DNA from: Flavobacterium aquidurense
Lineage (GTDB): Bacteria; Bacteroidota; Bacteroidia; Flavobacteriales; Flavobacteriaceae
Direction: 5' to 3'
Assembly: GCA_900107365.1 (NCBI GenBank)
Contig: FNPS01000008.1
Location: 248,001 to 312,000 of the forward strand
DNA: 64,000 bases
The notes beneath the pieces were generated by a model. That model saw only the letters and a program-made list of their open reading frames with translations. It was not told where the DNA came from and made no database searches. Numbering within the stretch: position 1 is the first letter of the stretch; each line of letters starts with the position of its first letter. A program made the translations under genes and the position numbers. This document shows positions 33,580 to 40,562 of this stretch, piece by piece.

Positions 33580-34242
33580 TCAGACACCTAAGTGTGATAT
33601 TTTTTCTGCATTCAATTCGTGGAAATTATTGATAATTAAATCTGCATCTGATAAATCTTGCAGTTTAGAATGATGGCTGTTATAGCCCACGCAATAAATC
33701 CCTGCTGCTTTTGCTGCTTTGACCCCATTTGTACTATCTTCAATTATAATACAATTTTCTTTTGGGGCAATTGACAAAGAAGCCGCATGTAAAAAAATGG
33801 CAGGATTTGGTTTCGACTGAGGAAAATCTTCACCGCTAACAATATGCGTAAAATATTGACGCAAATTAAACCTTGAAAAGACACGTTCAATCGTAACTTT
33901 TGCTGCGGAAGAAGCCAGAATCAACTGGATTCCGCTTGCATATAAATCTTTAATTAAATCCTCAACTCCTTCTAATAAGTATAAGTCTTCTTTAGTATCA
34001 AAAGCTTCATTAAAAATACTTCTTTTTCTCTTAATCAAATCTTCCACTTCATGCTCAATAGCCGGGAAAAATCCTTTTAAACTCTGAAATGTATTTCGGG
34101 TCGAAAAACCAGTAAACGAAGTATACATTTCTTCAGGTACTTCAATATTTAATTCTGAAAATTGTTTGTAATAGGCATAACGGTGTACAGGTTCTGTATC
34201 AACGATTACACCATCCATATCAAAAATTACTGTTTTTATCAT
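33580..34242 (-). CDS. HAD-superfamily hydrolase, beta-phosphoglucomutase-like
   Basis: 220 residues. FDMDGVIVDTEPVH (Asp8, Asp10 nucleophile and acid), the helical cap at about 18-85, ASSA (motif II), KPNPAIFLHAA (motif III lysine) and IEDSTNGVKAAKAAGIYCVG (motif IV) make a complete subfamily IA HAD. The group includes sugar-phosphate phosphatases and beta-phosphoglucomutase; the mutase cannot be told from the phosphatase by eye, so the substrate is open. Cytoplasmic. Confidence 0.88.
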   Translation of the reverse strand: MIKTVIFDMDGVIVDTEPVHRYAYYKQFSELNIEVPEEMYTSFTGFSTRNTFQSLKGFFPAIEHEVEDLIKRKRSIFNEAFDTKEDLYLLEGVEDLIKDLYASGIQLILASSAAKVTIERVFSRFNLRQYFTHIVSGEDFPQSKPNPAIFLHAASLSIAPKENCIIIEDSTNGVKAAKAAGIYCVGYNSHHSKLQDLSDADLIINNFHELNAEKISHLGV

Positions 34243-34253
34243 TTTTTTTAAGT

Positions 34254-34293
34254 TGCTAAGGTTCTGAGATACTAAGATTCTAAGGTTTTTGCT
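34254..34293 (-). repeat. CTTAGAATCTTAG-type repeat, inverted copy
   Basis: On the minus strand it reads ACCTTAGAATCTTAG and CAGAACCTTAGCAACTT. It is inverted relative to the copy at 34398-34446, making a loose 190-base inverted pair. Confidence 0.55.
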
Positions 34294-34320
34294 TTGCTAC
34301 ATATTCTCTGTTGACTGTAG

Positions 34321-34349
34321 CTTTGTCAAAGTTTTAAACTTTGACAAAG
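34321..34349. repeat. CTTTGTCAAAG dyad, copy 2
   Basis: CTTTGTCAAAGTTT and AAACTTTGACAAAG, perfect 14-base arms around one T. Confidence 0.7.
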
Positions 34350-34397
34350 TTGTTATAAGTATTTTTTTTTAAGGATAAGAAATTAAGAATCAAAGTA

Positions 34398-34446
34398 TTT
34401 TCAGATAAAAAACCTTAGAATCTTAGAGTCTTAGCATCTTAGTACC
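34398..34446 (+). repeat. CTTAGAATCTTAG-type repeat, direct copy
   Basis: ACCTTAGAATCTTAGAGTC and CTTAGCATCTTAGTACCT; ends at the stop codon of the TcdA gene. Confidence 0.55.
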
Positions 34447-35159
34447 TATTTTTTAAGTAAGTGACGAATTACGGTTTCAGCTGCGTGAAGGCCAAATAAT
34501 CCGGGCATATAGCTATTAGTTCCGTAGAAGGATTTTTTGAAGTTTTTTCCGTCTGTTAGTTTTAAGCTTTTTTCATCCTGAATTTCAGAAGAGAAAACCA
34601 CTTTCAGTTTGTTGATTTTTACCGCTTTTAATCTTTTACGAATTGCTTTTGAAAAATAACAGTTTATAGTTTTAGAAATATCGGCAACTTTAACTTTCGA
34701 AGCCAGCATTTTTCCACCAGCACCCATACTGCTTATAATTTTTACTCTTTTACGTTTTGCTGCGATAATTAAATTCAATTTTGGCGTAATGCTGTCAATA
34801 CAATCCAAAACATAATCAAATTCTGGAGAAACGATTTCAAAAGCTCTTTCCGGAGATAAAAATTCCTGAACTCTTGTTAGTTTTAATTCCGGATTAATAT
34901 CCATCAAACGATCTCCAACAATAGTAATTTTAGGTTGTCCTACAGTTGAATGTAATGCAGGTAATTGTCTGTTAATATTAGTAATATCAACAACATCTCC
35001 ATCTACAATTGTCATATTCCCTACTCCCGCTCTGGCTAAAAACTCAGCCGCAAACGATCCAACTCCTCCTAAACCCACTACCAAAACATTGGAGTTTTTT
35101 AAGTTTTCTAATCCTTCTTTTGTAAATAAAAGCTCGGCTCTTTCTGTCCACTCTGCCAT
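34446..35159 (-). CDS. tcdA: tRNA threonylcarbamoyladenosine dehydratase TcdA
   Basis: E1-like ATP-dependent enzyme that cyclises t6A37 of tRNA to ct6A. It has 237 residues. The ThiF/MoeB fold is shown by NVLVVGLGGVGSFAAEFLARAG (nucleotide loop, about 24-45), DGDVVDITNINRQ (adenylate contact, about 54-66), DCIDSITPK and SMGAGGKMLAS. KTINCYFSKAIRKRLKA and YGTNSYMPGLFGLHAA are typical of TcdA (also YgdL/CsdL). Cytoplasmic. No partner genes (csdA/csdE) nearby. Confidence 0.92.
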   Translation of the reverse strand: MAEWTERAELLFTKEGLENLKNSNVLVVGLGGVGSFAAEFLARAGVGNMTIVDGDVVDITNINRQLPALHSTVGQPKITIVGDRLMDINPELKLTRVQEFLSPERAFEIVSPEFDYVLDCIDSITPKLNLIIAAKRKRVKIISSMGAGGKMLASKVKVADISKTINCYFSKAIRKRLKAVKINKLKVVFSSEIQDEKSLKLTDGKNFKKSFYGTNSYMPGLFGLHAAETVIRHLLKK

Positions 35160-35194
35160 AAAATCTTTTGTTTATTTTGTTTTTCTTGTTTAAA

Positions 35195-35229
35195 GTTTCA
35201 GGTTTCAAGTTTCAGGTTTCAGGTTTCAA
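35195..35229. repeat. Five GTTTCA(G/A) heptamers
   Basis: Tandem units GTTTCAG, GTTTCAA, GTTTCAG, GTTTCAG, GTTTCAA without interruption, 30 bases before the larger heptamer array. Confidence 0.85.
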
Positions 35230-35258
35230 GTTTTGTTGCGTACCTATCTTTTACCAGT

Positions 35259-35433
35259 TACTCTATATTCTATACTCTTTATTCTATGCTCTATATTCTA
35301 TATTCTATATTCTATACTCTTTATTCTATGCTCTTTATTCTATGCTCTTTATTCTATACTCTTTATTCTATACTCTTTATTCTATACTCTATTTTCTATA
35401 CTCTATATTCTATACTCTATATTCTATATTCTT
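35259..35433. repeat. 25-unit heptamer array, T(A/G)(C/T)TCT(A/T)
   Basis: 175 bases split exactly into 25 heptamers such as TACTCTA, TATTCTA, TACTCTT and TGCTCTT, often alternating in pairs to give an apparent 14-base period. There are no stops in any plus-strand frame, so it yields spurious Tyr/Leu/Phe/Ser-rich reading frames. Its right end touches the stop codon of the TatD gene (35434-35436). Confidence 0.9.
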
Positions 35434-36081
35434 TCAACCACGAAATATCCTTTCAAAATTACTTGAGATAATCTCTTGTAACTCTTTAATTGTTATGTTT
35501 TTATATTCTGCTGCTAAATTATAAACTTGCTGAATACCTTCTTCTATTGTATCAGTTTCTAATAAAAATCGATTGTTTGGAATTTGCTGAAAAACCGTTT
35601 TTAATTCTGGATTTTTAAGCAAATATTTTCCAAATGAAATATAAAAGCCTGCTGCAAGTAGTTGATTGGCCAATTGACTGTTTTTCGAAAATCCGTGAAT
35701 GATCATCGGAACTGAAATTTTCAATTTCTTCTTAATTTCAATCACTTCCTGGAAAGCGGCAACGCAATGAATAACCACAGGTTTCTTGTGTTTTTCGGCT
35801 AAAATCAATTGCTTTTCAAAAACTATAATCTGTTGTTCCAGTGGAATTTCAATTCTTTTATCTAAACCACATTCTCCAATAGCCAGACAATTTTTCGTCT
35901 GCAACTTTTCTTCTATAATTCTCAGATCAGCATCAATTCTGTCTTCAACAATATACCATGGATGAATTCCGATTGAATAAAATGGAATCGAAGCATCAAA
36001 TTCATTGGGATACTGATTGACCAACTCCAGAATATCGGGTTGATTTGTAAATTGGTGCGTATGAAAATTAAAGAATTCCAT
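35434..36081 (-). CDS. TatD-family metal-dependent hydrolase
   Basis: 215 residues, shorter than canonical TatD (about 260). FNFHTHQF gives the first HxH pair (His7, His9), GECGLDKR the glutamate, VVIHCVAAF the third ligand, PMIIHGFSK the fourth, and LLETD the final aspartate, so the metal site is complete. Members have DNase or other phosphoesterase activity. The ATG overlaps the stop of the DUF1684 gene by one base (TAATG), so the two are coupled. The stop codon directly adjoins the heptamer array. Confidence 0.9.
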   Translation of the reverse strand: MEFFNFHTHQFTNQPDILELVNQYPNEFDASIPFYSIGIHPWYIVEDRIDADLRIIEEKLQTKNCLAIGECGLDKRIEIPLEQQIIVFEKQLILAEKHKKPVVIHCVAAFQEVIEIKKKLKISVPMIIHGFSKNSQLANQLLAAGFYISFGKYLLKNPELKTVFQQIPNNRFLLETDTIEEGIQQVYNLAAEYKNITIKELQEIISSNFERIFRG

Positions 36082-36680
36082 TAGTGAAAAGTTTTAACTC
36101 CCGCTTTGATTTCAACATTTAAGTCATTTTCTAATGGAACAAGCGGACAAGAATATTTGTGATTATAAGCACAATAAGGATTGTAAGCCTGATTAAAGTC
36201 TACAGCAATAATATTTCCTTTTGGAATTTTCAAATCAATATACCTTCCTCCAATGTAACTTTCTTTTCCTGAAGTTAAATCTGAAAAAGGCAGAAACAAA
36301 TGATCTTTGTATTCTTCCGTTTTCGAAAGATCAATGCTTCTGTATACATTCAATTTCAGGCTCGTGCCATCCAAAGTAAAATATAGTGTTCCATATTTTA
36401 TGTATTTTGGTGTTCTTGTTCCTGTCGTTTTCATTTCAAAAACCTTTTCATTTTTGGCTTTTACAAACTTAGCATTCACAAAATATTTAGCATTGATTGG
36501 ATAAAAATCTAAAGTTTTAAAAACTTTTAAATCTTCTTCCATTAACGGACTCGTCTTAGGATCAGCATATTCTGAATTTATAGTCTTCTGAAATTTTTCA
36601 GTTTCTTTTTTATCAAATTTCTTTTGACTGAAGCCAAAATTAAAAGTTAATAATAAAGTAAGAAATGCGATTTTTTTCAT
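36081..36680 (-). CDS. DUF1684 protein, exported
   Basis: 199 residues from the ATG at 36680 (MKKIAFLTLLLTFNFGFSQ, signal peptide); a start 18 bases earlier is possible but lacks the typical form. DUF1684 signatures: EFxxP-like spacing around DPKTSPLMEEDL, YGTLYFTLDGTSLKLNVYR, LFLPFSDLTSGKESYIGGRYIDL and the strongly conserved DFNQAYNPYCAYNHKYSCPLVP with two cysteines. Function unknown; common in Bacteroidota and Actinobacteria. First gene of a two-gene unit with TatD. Confidence 0.9.
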   Translation of the reverse strand: MKKIAFLTLLLTFNFGFSQKKFDKKETEKFQKTINSEYADPKTSPLMEEDLKVFKTLDFYPINAKYFVNAKFVKAKNEKVFEMKTTGTRTPKYIKYGTLYFTLDGTSLKLNVYRSIDLSKTEEYKDHLFLPFSDLTSGKESYIGGRYIDLKIPKGNIIAVDFNQAYNPYCAYNHKYSCPLVPLENDLNVEIKAGVKTFH

Positions 36681-36695
36681 CTTGGAAATTTTGAA

Positions 36696-36726
36696 CAAAA
36701 ATAGTTTAAAAGTAACAAAGCAGCAA
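36696..36726 (-). promoter_or_regulatory. Promoter of the DUF1684-TatD unit
   Basis: Minus-strand TTG (36726-36724), 20 bases, TATTTTTG (36703-36696), 15 bases before the ATG at 36680. Confidence 0.6.
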
Positions 36727-36738
36727 CCGCGTTACGTG

Positions 36739-36758
36739 ACAAAGTTTCCTAACTTTGT
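36739..36758. repeat. ACAAAGTT-TCCT-AACTTTGT dyad
   Basis: Perfect 8-base arms; related in wording to the CTTTGTCAAAG dyads. It also contains TAACTTTG (36750-36757), a possible -7 box for the MFS gene 23 bases downstream. Confidence 0.5.
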
Positions 36759-36779
36759 TGCAAATAACATATTTTTATA

Positions 36780-37997
36780 ATGCTCAAAACTGCAGCCAAC
36801 CACTACATCAATAATTTTAGAGGATTTTCAAGAGAAATTTGGATACTTACACTGGTCACATTCATCAATCGCGCCGGTACAATGGTACTTCCTTTTTTAT
36901 CAAAATACTTAAAAGAAGACCTACACTTTTCTTATAATCAGGTTGGTTGGATTATGGTTGCATTTGGTTTGGGATCAATGTTAGGATCCTGGCTGGGCGG
37001 AAAACTTTCAGACAAAATCGGGTTTTATAAAATCATGATTTTTAGTTTATTTACCAGTGGAGTTTCCCTTTTCTTCGTACAATACATAACGACATTCTGG
37101 GGATTATGTATTGCAATGTTCCTTTTAATGGTCATTGCTGATATGTTCAGACCCGCAATGTTTGTATCTCTGGGTGCATACGCCAAACCCGAAAACAGAA
37201 CACGCGCCTTAACTTTAGTGCGTTTAGCCGTAAATTTAGGTTTTGCGGCCGGACCAGCTTTAGGAGGATTGATTATTATGGGAGTTGGTTATGCCGGATT
37301 GTTCTGGGTTGACGGAGCTTCTTGTATTGTATCAATTTCGATTTTTGCTTTACTGGTAAAAGAAAAGAAAAAAGTAGCACACGATGATAAAGTAGAGAGT
37401 GGTTCAGATAAAAAATCAGTTTTTCATGATCGCATTTTTTGGGTTTTCTTATTTGTGAGCTTTGTAACGGCTATGATTTTCTTTCAGCTTTTCACAACAC
37501 TTCCTTTGTATCATAATGAGAAATTCGGTTTAAGTGAATTTCAAACCGGTTTATTAATGACTTTAAATGGGCTCTTGATTTTTGCTTTAGAAATGCCAAC
37601 CGTCGGGTTTATGGAGCGAAAAGGATTTCCAAAAATTAAAATTATTATTCTGGGTTCCTTTGTTATGGCTTCCAGTTTCTTTTTGCTTCTTATAAATGTT
37701 TGGGCGGGAATTCTGGTTATTAGTATGATTTGTATCTCAATTGGAGAAATTCTGACTTTTCCGTTTTCGAATGCTTTTGCTTTAAGTCGTGCGCCACGTG
37801 GTCAGGAAGGGCGCTACATGGCATTGTATACGATGAGTTTTAGTTTAGCTCATATTATTAGCTCCAAAGTAGGCTTTGAAATCATTACCCGATTAGGCTA
37901 TCAGATCAACTGGTTGTTCATGGCTTCTATTGGAGTTGTAGCAACACTTTGCTGTTTTTGGATTAAAAAAGCGTTGCTTCTCGAAAAAAAACACTAA
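36780..37997 (+). CDS. MFS transporter
   Basis: 405 residues, 12 helices. Loop 2-3 carries the MFS motif as GSWLGGKLSDKIG (about 69-81), and TRALTLVRLAVNLGFAAGPALGGLI (about 140-164) resembles the drug-efflux motif C region. A charged central loop of about 30 residues (KEKKKVAHDDKVESGSDKK) separates the halves. It is similar to drug or metabolite exporters of the YdeE/MdtH-like group; substrate unknown. Single gene. Confidence 0.88.
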   Translation: MLKTAANHYINNFRGFSREIWILTLVTFINRAGTMVLPFLSKYLKEDLHFSYNQVGWIMVAFGLGSMLGSWLGGKLSDKIGFYKIMIFSLFTSGVSLFFVQYITTFWGLCIAMFLLMVIADMFRPAMFVSLGAYAKPENRTRALTLVRLAVNLGFAAGPALGGLIIMGVGYAGLFWVDGASCIVSISIFALLVKEKKKVAHDDKVESGSDKKSVFHDRIFWVFLFVSFVTAMIFFQLFTTLPLYHNEKFGLSEFQTGLLMTLNGLLIFALEMPTVGFMERKGFPKIKIIILGSFVMASSFFLLLINVWAGILVISMICISIGEILTFPFSNAFALSRAPRGQEGRYMALYTMSFSLAHIISSKVGFEIITRLGYQINWLFMASIGVVATLCCFWIKKALLLEKKH

Positions 37998-38090
37998 ACA
38001 TCTTTAACCCTTAAATCATTAAAATTCAATTTATTAACTTTAAATTTGAATTGCATTTCTATGCTCATAATTCAAATCAAACTTAATTTT

Positions 38091-38135
38091 TAGTTAAATA
38101 ACTATTTTTATAGTTGTGTAACTAGAAAAATAGTT
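38091..38135. promoter_or_regulatory. Phased array of TAGTT/AACTA half-sites (probable BlaI-type operators)
   Basis: Half-sites alternate: TAGTT 38091, AACTA 38100, TAGTT 38111, AACTA 38120, TAGTT 38131, with start-to-start steps of 9, 11, 9 and 11 bases. This contains two 16-base palindromes, AACTATTTTTATAGTT (38100-38115) and AACTAGAAAAATAGTT (38120-38135), exactly 20 bases apart. They cover the -33 and the edge of the -7 element. The next gene is a BlaI-type repressor, the obvious binder. Confidence 0.75.
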
Positions 38136-38144
38136 GTAGGTTTG
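38114..38144 (+). promoter_or_regulatory. Promoter of the BlaI-M56 cluster
   Basis: TTG (38114-38116), 20 bases, TAGGTTTG (38137-38144), 17 bases before the ATG. Confidence 0.65.
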
Positions 38145-38161
38145 AATTAAAATTAGAAAAC

Positions 38162-38530
38162 ATGCAAAAGCTAACCAACAAGGAAGAAGAAATCATGCAC
38201 ATTTTATGGAAGCTTAAAAAAGCTTTTGTAAAAGAGGTTCAGGCTGAAATAACAGAAGATCAACCACATTACAACACACTTTCAACTATTGTTCGTAATC
38301 TGGAGGAAAAAGGTTTTGTAGCACATAATGCGTTTGGAAATACACACCAGTATTACCCGCTAATTACTTTAGAAGCCTACAGCAAAAAGTATATGAAAAC
38401 AGCTATTGATAATTACTTTAATAGTTCTTATAAAAATATGGTTTCGTTTTTTGCCAAAGAAGAAAAAATCTCTGCTGCTGAATTACGCGAAATCCTTGCC
38501 ATGATCGAAACTCCAAAAGAAGACAAATAA
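38162..38530 (+). CDS. BlaI/MecI/CopY-family repressor, copy 1
   Basis: 122 residues. The winged helix reads LTNKEEEIMHILWKLKKAFVKEVQAEI, then YNTLSTIVRNLEEKGFVAH (recognition helix), NTHQYYPLI and a C-terminal dimerisation part with SSYKNMVSFFAKEEKISAAELREILAMIE. These are standard BlaI blocks. In classical systems the paired sensor protease causes cleavage and release of the repressor. It is followed 12 bases later by an M56 sensor-type gene. A near-identical paralogue lies at 40189 (about 17 differences in 122 residues). The phased half-site array upstream suggests autorepression. Confidence 0.93.
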   Translation: MQKLTNKEEEIMHILWKLKKAFVKEVQAEITEDQPHYNTLSTIVRNLEEKGFVAHNAFGNTHQYYPLITLEAYSKKYMKTAIDNYFNSSYKNMVSFFAKEEKISAAELREILAMIETPKEDK

Positions 38531-38542
38531 AAATCATTGTTT

Positions 38543-40153
38543 ATGGAAGCACTTTTTATTTATATCGCAAAATCAGCTGGCTTAGTTATATTATTTTATT
38601 GCGCTTACTTTTTTTTATTACGCAAAGAAACTTTTTTCAATAGTAACAGATGGTTTTTATTAACTGGCTTAATCACTTCTGCACTATTACCACTTGCCGT
38701 ATATACGAAAGTAATTTGGGTCAATCCTACTCCGCTTTCAAATCTAAATTATTCATCGCTATATTCTGCTCAGATCGAAAAAGATGCTTTTGAAATTAAT
38801 TGGAGTTTGATTTTATTAGCCCTTTACGGACTCGGAGTTTTAGTTTTACTAATAAAATTTGCTTTTGATTTTTACAGTTTAAATTCGATTTTAAAAGGAA
38901 AACAAATAAAACAACAAGCTGATTTTAAATTTGTTGATATAAACGAAAACATAGCTCCATTTTCTTACTTCGAATATATAGTATACAACTCATCAATGTA
39001 TACCGCTTCTGAGTTAGAAAGTATTCTGGAACATGAAAAAGTACACAGCGATCAAAACCACACTATGGATGTTTTGATTTCAAGAGCTTTCTCCATACTA
39101 TTTTGGTTTAATCCTGTCATTTGGCTTTACAAAAAAGCCATAATCCAAAATCTTGAATTTATTGCTGATGCGGCAGCAGCACAAAAGATATCAGACAAAA
39201 AAGCCTATCAATACACGCTTTTAAAAATTACAACTCATGAGAGTTGTCTATCAATCACCAATCATTTTTATCAATCATTAATCAAAAAACGAATCGTTAT
39301 GTTAAACAAAAATCAATCAAAAAAGAGAAATTCATGGAAACTATGTTTAATAATTCCAGCACTGGTAGCATTTGTATTATTATTTCAAATTGAAGTAATT
39401 GCTAAAGAAAAAGGAGAAATTTCAAAAAAAGAAGTCAATAAAAAAGAGAGTTCTTTAGACGTTTACAAAATCAGCAAAACAACAACGGACCAGGAACTAA
39501 AAGAAATGGCTGAAAAAATGAAGCTAAATCATAATGTTGACGCAAAGGTTTCTGATATTGAAAGAAACTCAAATAATGAATTAACAGCCATTAGATTTGA
39601 TCTTAAAAGAGGCTCAGAACAATCACAATCTTACAGAGTTAAAGGAAGTACAGCAATTAAGAATTGTGAAATTGTTATTGAAACCGAAAAAGACGGGTCT
39701 AAGAAGATAGGTCTAAAAACGGATAATGAAAATGGTAACGTAAAGGTTATCAATAAAGAACATAAAATTAAAATAAACAAAGTTGTAAACTCTAATATTA
39801 ATTCTAATGCTGAAACTACTGATAATACTAATACAAACATTAGTACAAATACTAGTACAACTACTAATGTAAATACGGATATAAATACGGACGAAAATAC
39901 AAATGTAAAAGTTGGCCTTAGTAAAGATTTAAAAAATCCTGCTAAAATGACAAACAGCATCAGTATAACAACTAAAGGAAATGGTAATCCTAAACCATTA
40001 ATTATTATAGATGGAGAAATTGTTTATGATGTAGATATCAAGGATCTTGATTCTGACAACATTAAGTCAATTCACGTATATAAAGATTCAGAGCTTATAA
40101 AAAAATACGGAGACGAAGGTAAAAATGGCGTAATTATAATTGAAACTAAATAA
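38543..40153 (+). CDS. BlaR1-like M56 metallopeptidase with Asn/Thr linker and TonB-plug-like tail
   Basis: 536 residues from the ATG at 38543 (MEALFIYIAKSAG, matching the paralogue). Helices lie at about 5-26, 36-57 and 87-108. The zinc motif HEKVH is at 164-168, with a third ligand in NLEFIAD (Glu205). The fourth helix is about 268-286 (LCLIIPALVAFVLLFQIEV). The periplasmic tail has about 250 residues: KTTTDQELKEMAEKM, an Asn/Thr-rich linker (about 430-470, NTNTNISTNTSTTTNVNTD) and a last segment PLIIIDGEIV ... IHVYKDSELIKKYGDEGKNG then VIIIETK, like the plug signature of SusC-type receptors. The tail replaces the penicillin-binding domain of true BlaR1, so it senses something else or works by contact. 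Confidence 0.9.
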   Translation: MEALFIYIAKSAGLVILFYCAYFFLLRKETFFNSNRWFLLTGLITSALLPLAVYTKVIWVNPTPLSNLNYSSLYSAQIEKDAFEINWSLILLALYGLGVLVLLIKFAFDFYSLNSILKGKQIKQQADFKFVDINENIAPFSYFEYIVYNSSMYTASELESILEHEKVHSDQNHTMDVLISRAFSILFWFNPVIWLYKKAIIQNLEFIADAAAAQKISDKKAYQYTLLKITTHESCLSITNHFYQSLIKKRIVMLNKNQSKKRNSWKLCLIIPALVAFVLLFQIEVIAKEKGEISKKEVNKKESSLDVYKISKTTTDQELKEMAEKMKLNHNVDAKVSDIERNSNNELTAIRFDLKRGSEQSQSYRVKGSTAIKNCEIVIETEKDGSKKIGLKTDNENGNVKVINKEHKIKINKVVNSNINSNAETTDNTNTNISTNTSTTTNVNTDINTDENTNVKVGLSKDLKNPAKMTNSISITTKGNGNPKPLIIIDGEIVYDVDIKDLDSDNIKSIHVYKDSELIKKYGDEGKNGVIIIETK

Positions 40154-40188
40154 TACTTTTCGATTCTTTTAAAAAACTAACCAAAGCC

Positions 40189-40557
40189 ATGCAAAAACTA
40201 ACCAACAAAGAAGAAGAAATAATGCATATTTTATGGAAGCTTAGAAAAGCTTTTGTAAAAGAGATTCAGGCAGAAATAACAGAGGATCAGCCGCATTATA
40301 ATACGCTCTCTACTATTGTTCGAAATTTGGAAGAAAAAGGATATGTGAATCACAATGCTTTTGGAAATACGCATCAATATTATCCCATTGTAAGTATTGA
40401 AGATTACAGAAAAGGTTTTATGAGTACTGCTATTGATAATTATTTCAACAGTTCTTATAAAAGTATGGTTTCATTTTTTGCCAAAGAAGAAAAAATTTCT
40501 GCGGATGAATTACGTGAAATCTTAGCTATGATCGAAGAACCAAACGAAGATAAATAA
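40189..40557 (+). CDS. BlaI/MecI/CopY-family repressor, copy 2
   Basis: 122 residues, about 86 percent identical by eye to the copy at 38162; most differences cluster at residues 66-80 (PIVSIEDYRKGFMST against PLITLEAYSKKYMKT). The DNA-binding helices are almost unchanged, so both copies should bind the same site. No half-site array precedes this copy; the 35-base gap behind the first M56 gene has no promoter, so it is probably transcribed from 38114. It is followed 5 bases later by the second M56 gene. Confidence 0.92.
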   Translation: MQKLTNKEEEIMHILWKLRKAFVKEIQAEITEDQPHYNTLSTIVRNLEEKGYVNHNAFGNTHQYYPIVSIEDYRKGFMSTAIDNYFNSSYKSMVSFFAKEEKISADELREILAMIEEPNEDK

Positions 40558-40562
40558 GCATT

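Noticed and set aside
35259..35433. Possible CRISPR array
   Set aside because: Units are 7 bases, contiguous and without spacers; no cas genes nearby.
35168..35524. Plus-strand reading frames of 118, 77 and 61 residues rich in Tyr, Leu, Phe and Ser
   Set aside because: They are translations of the 25-unit heptamer array in its three frames; the 7-base unit has no stop codon, and the frames also run into the TatD gene on the other strand.
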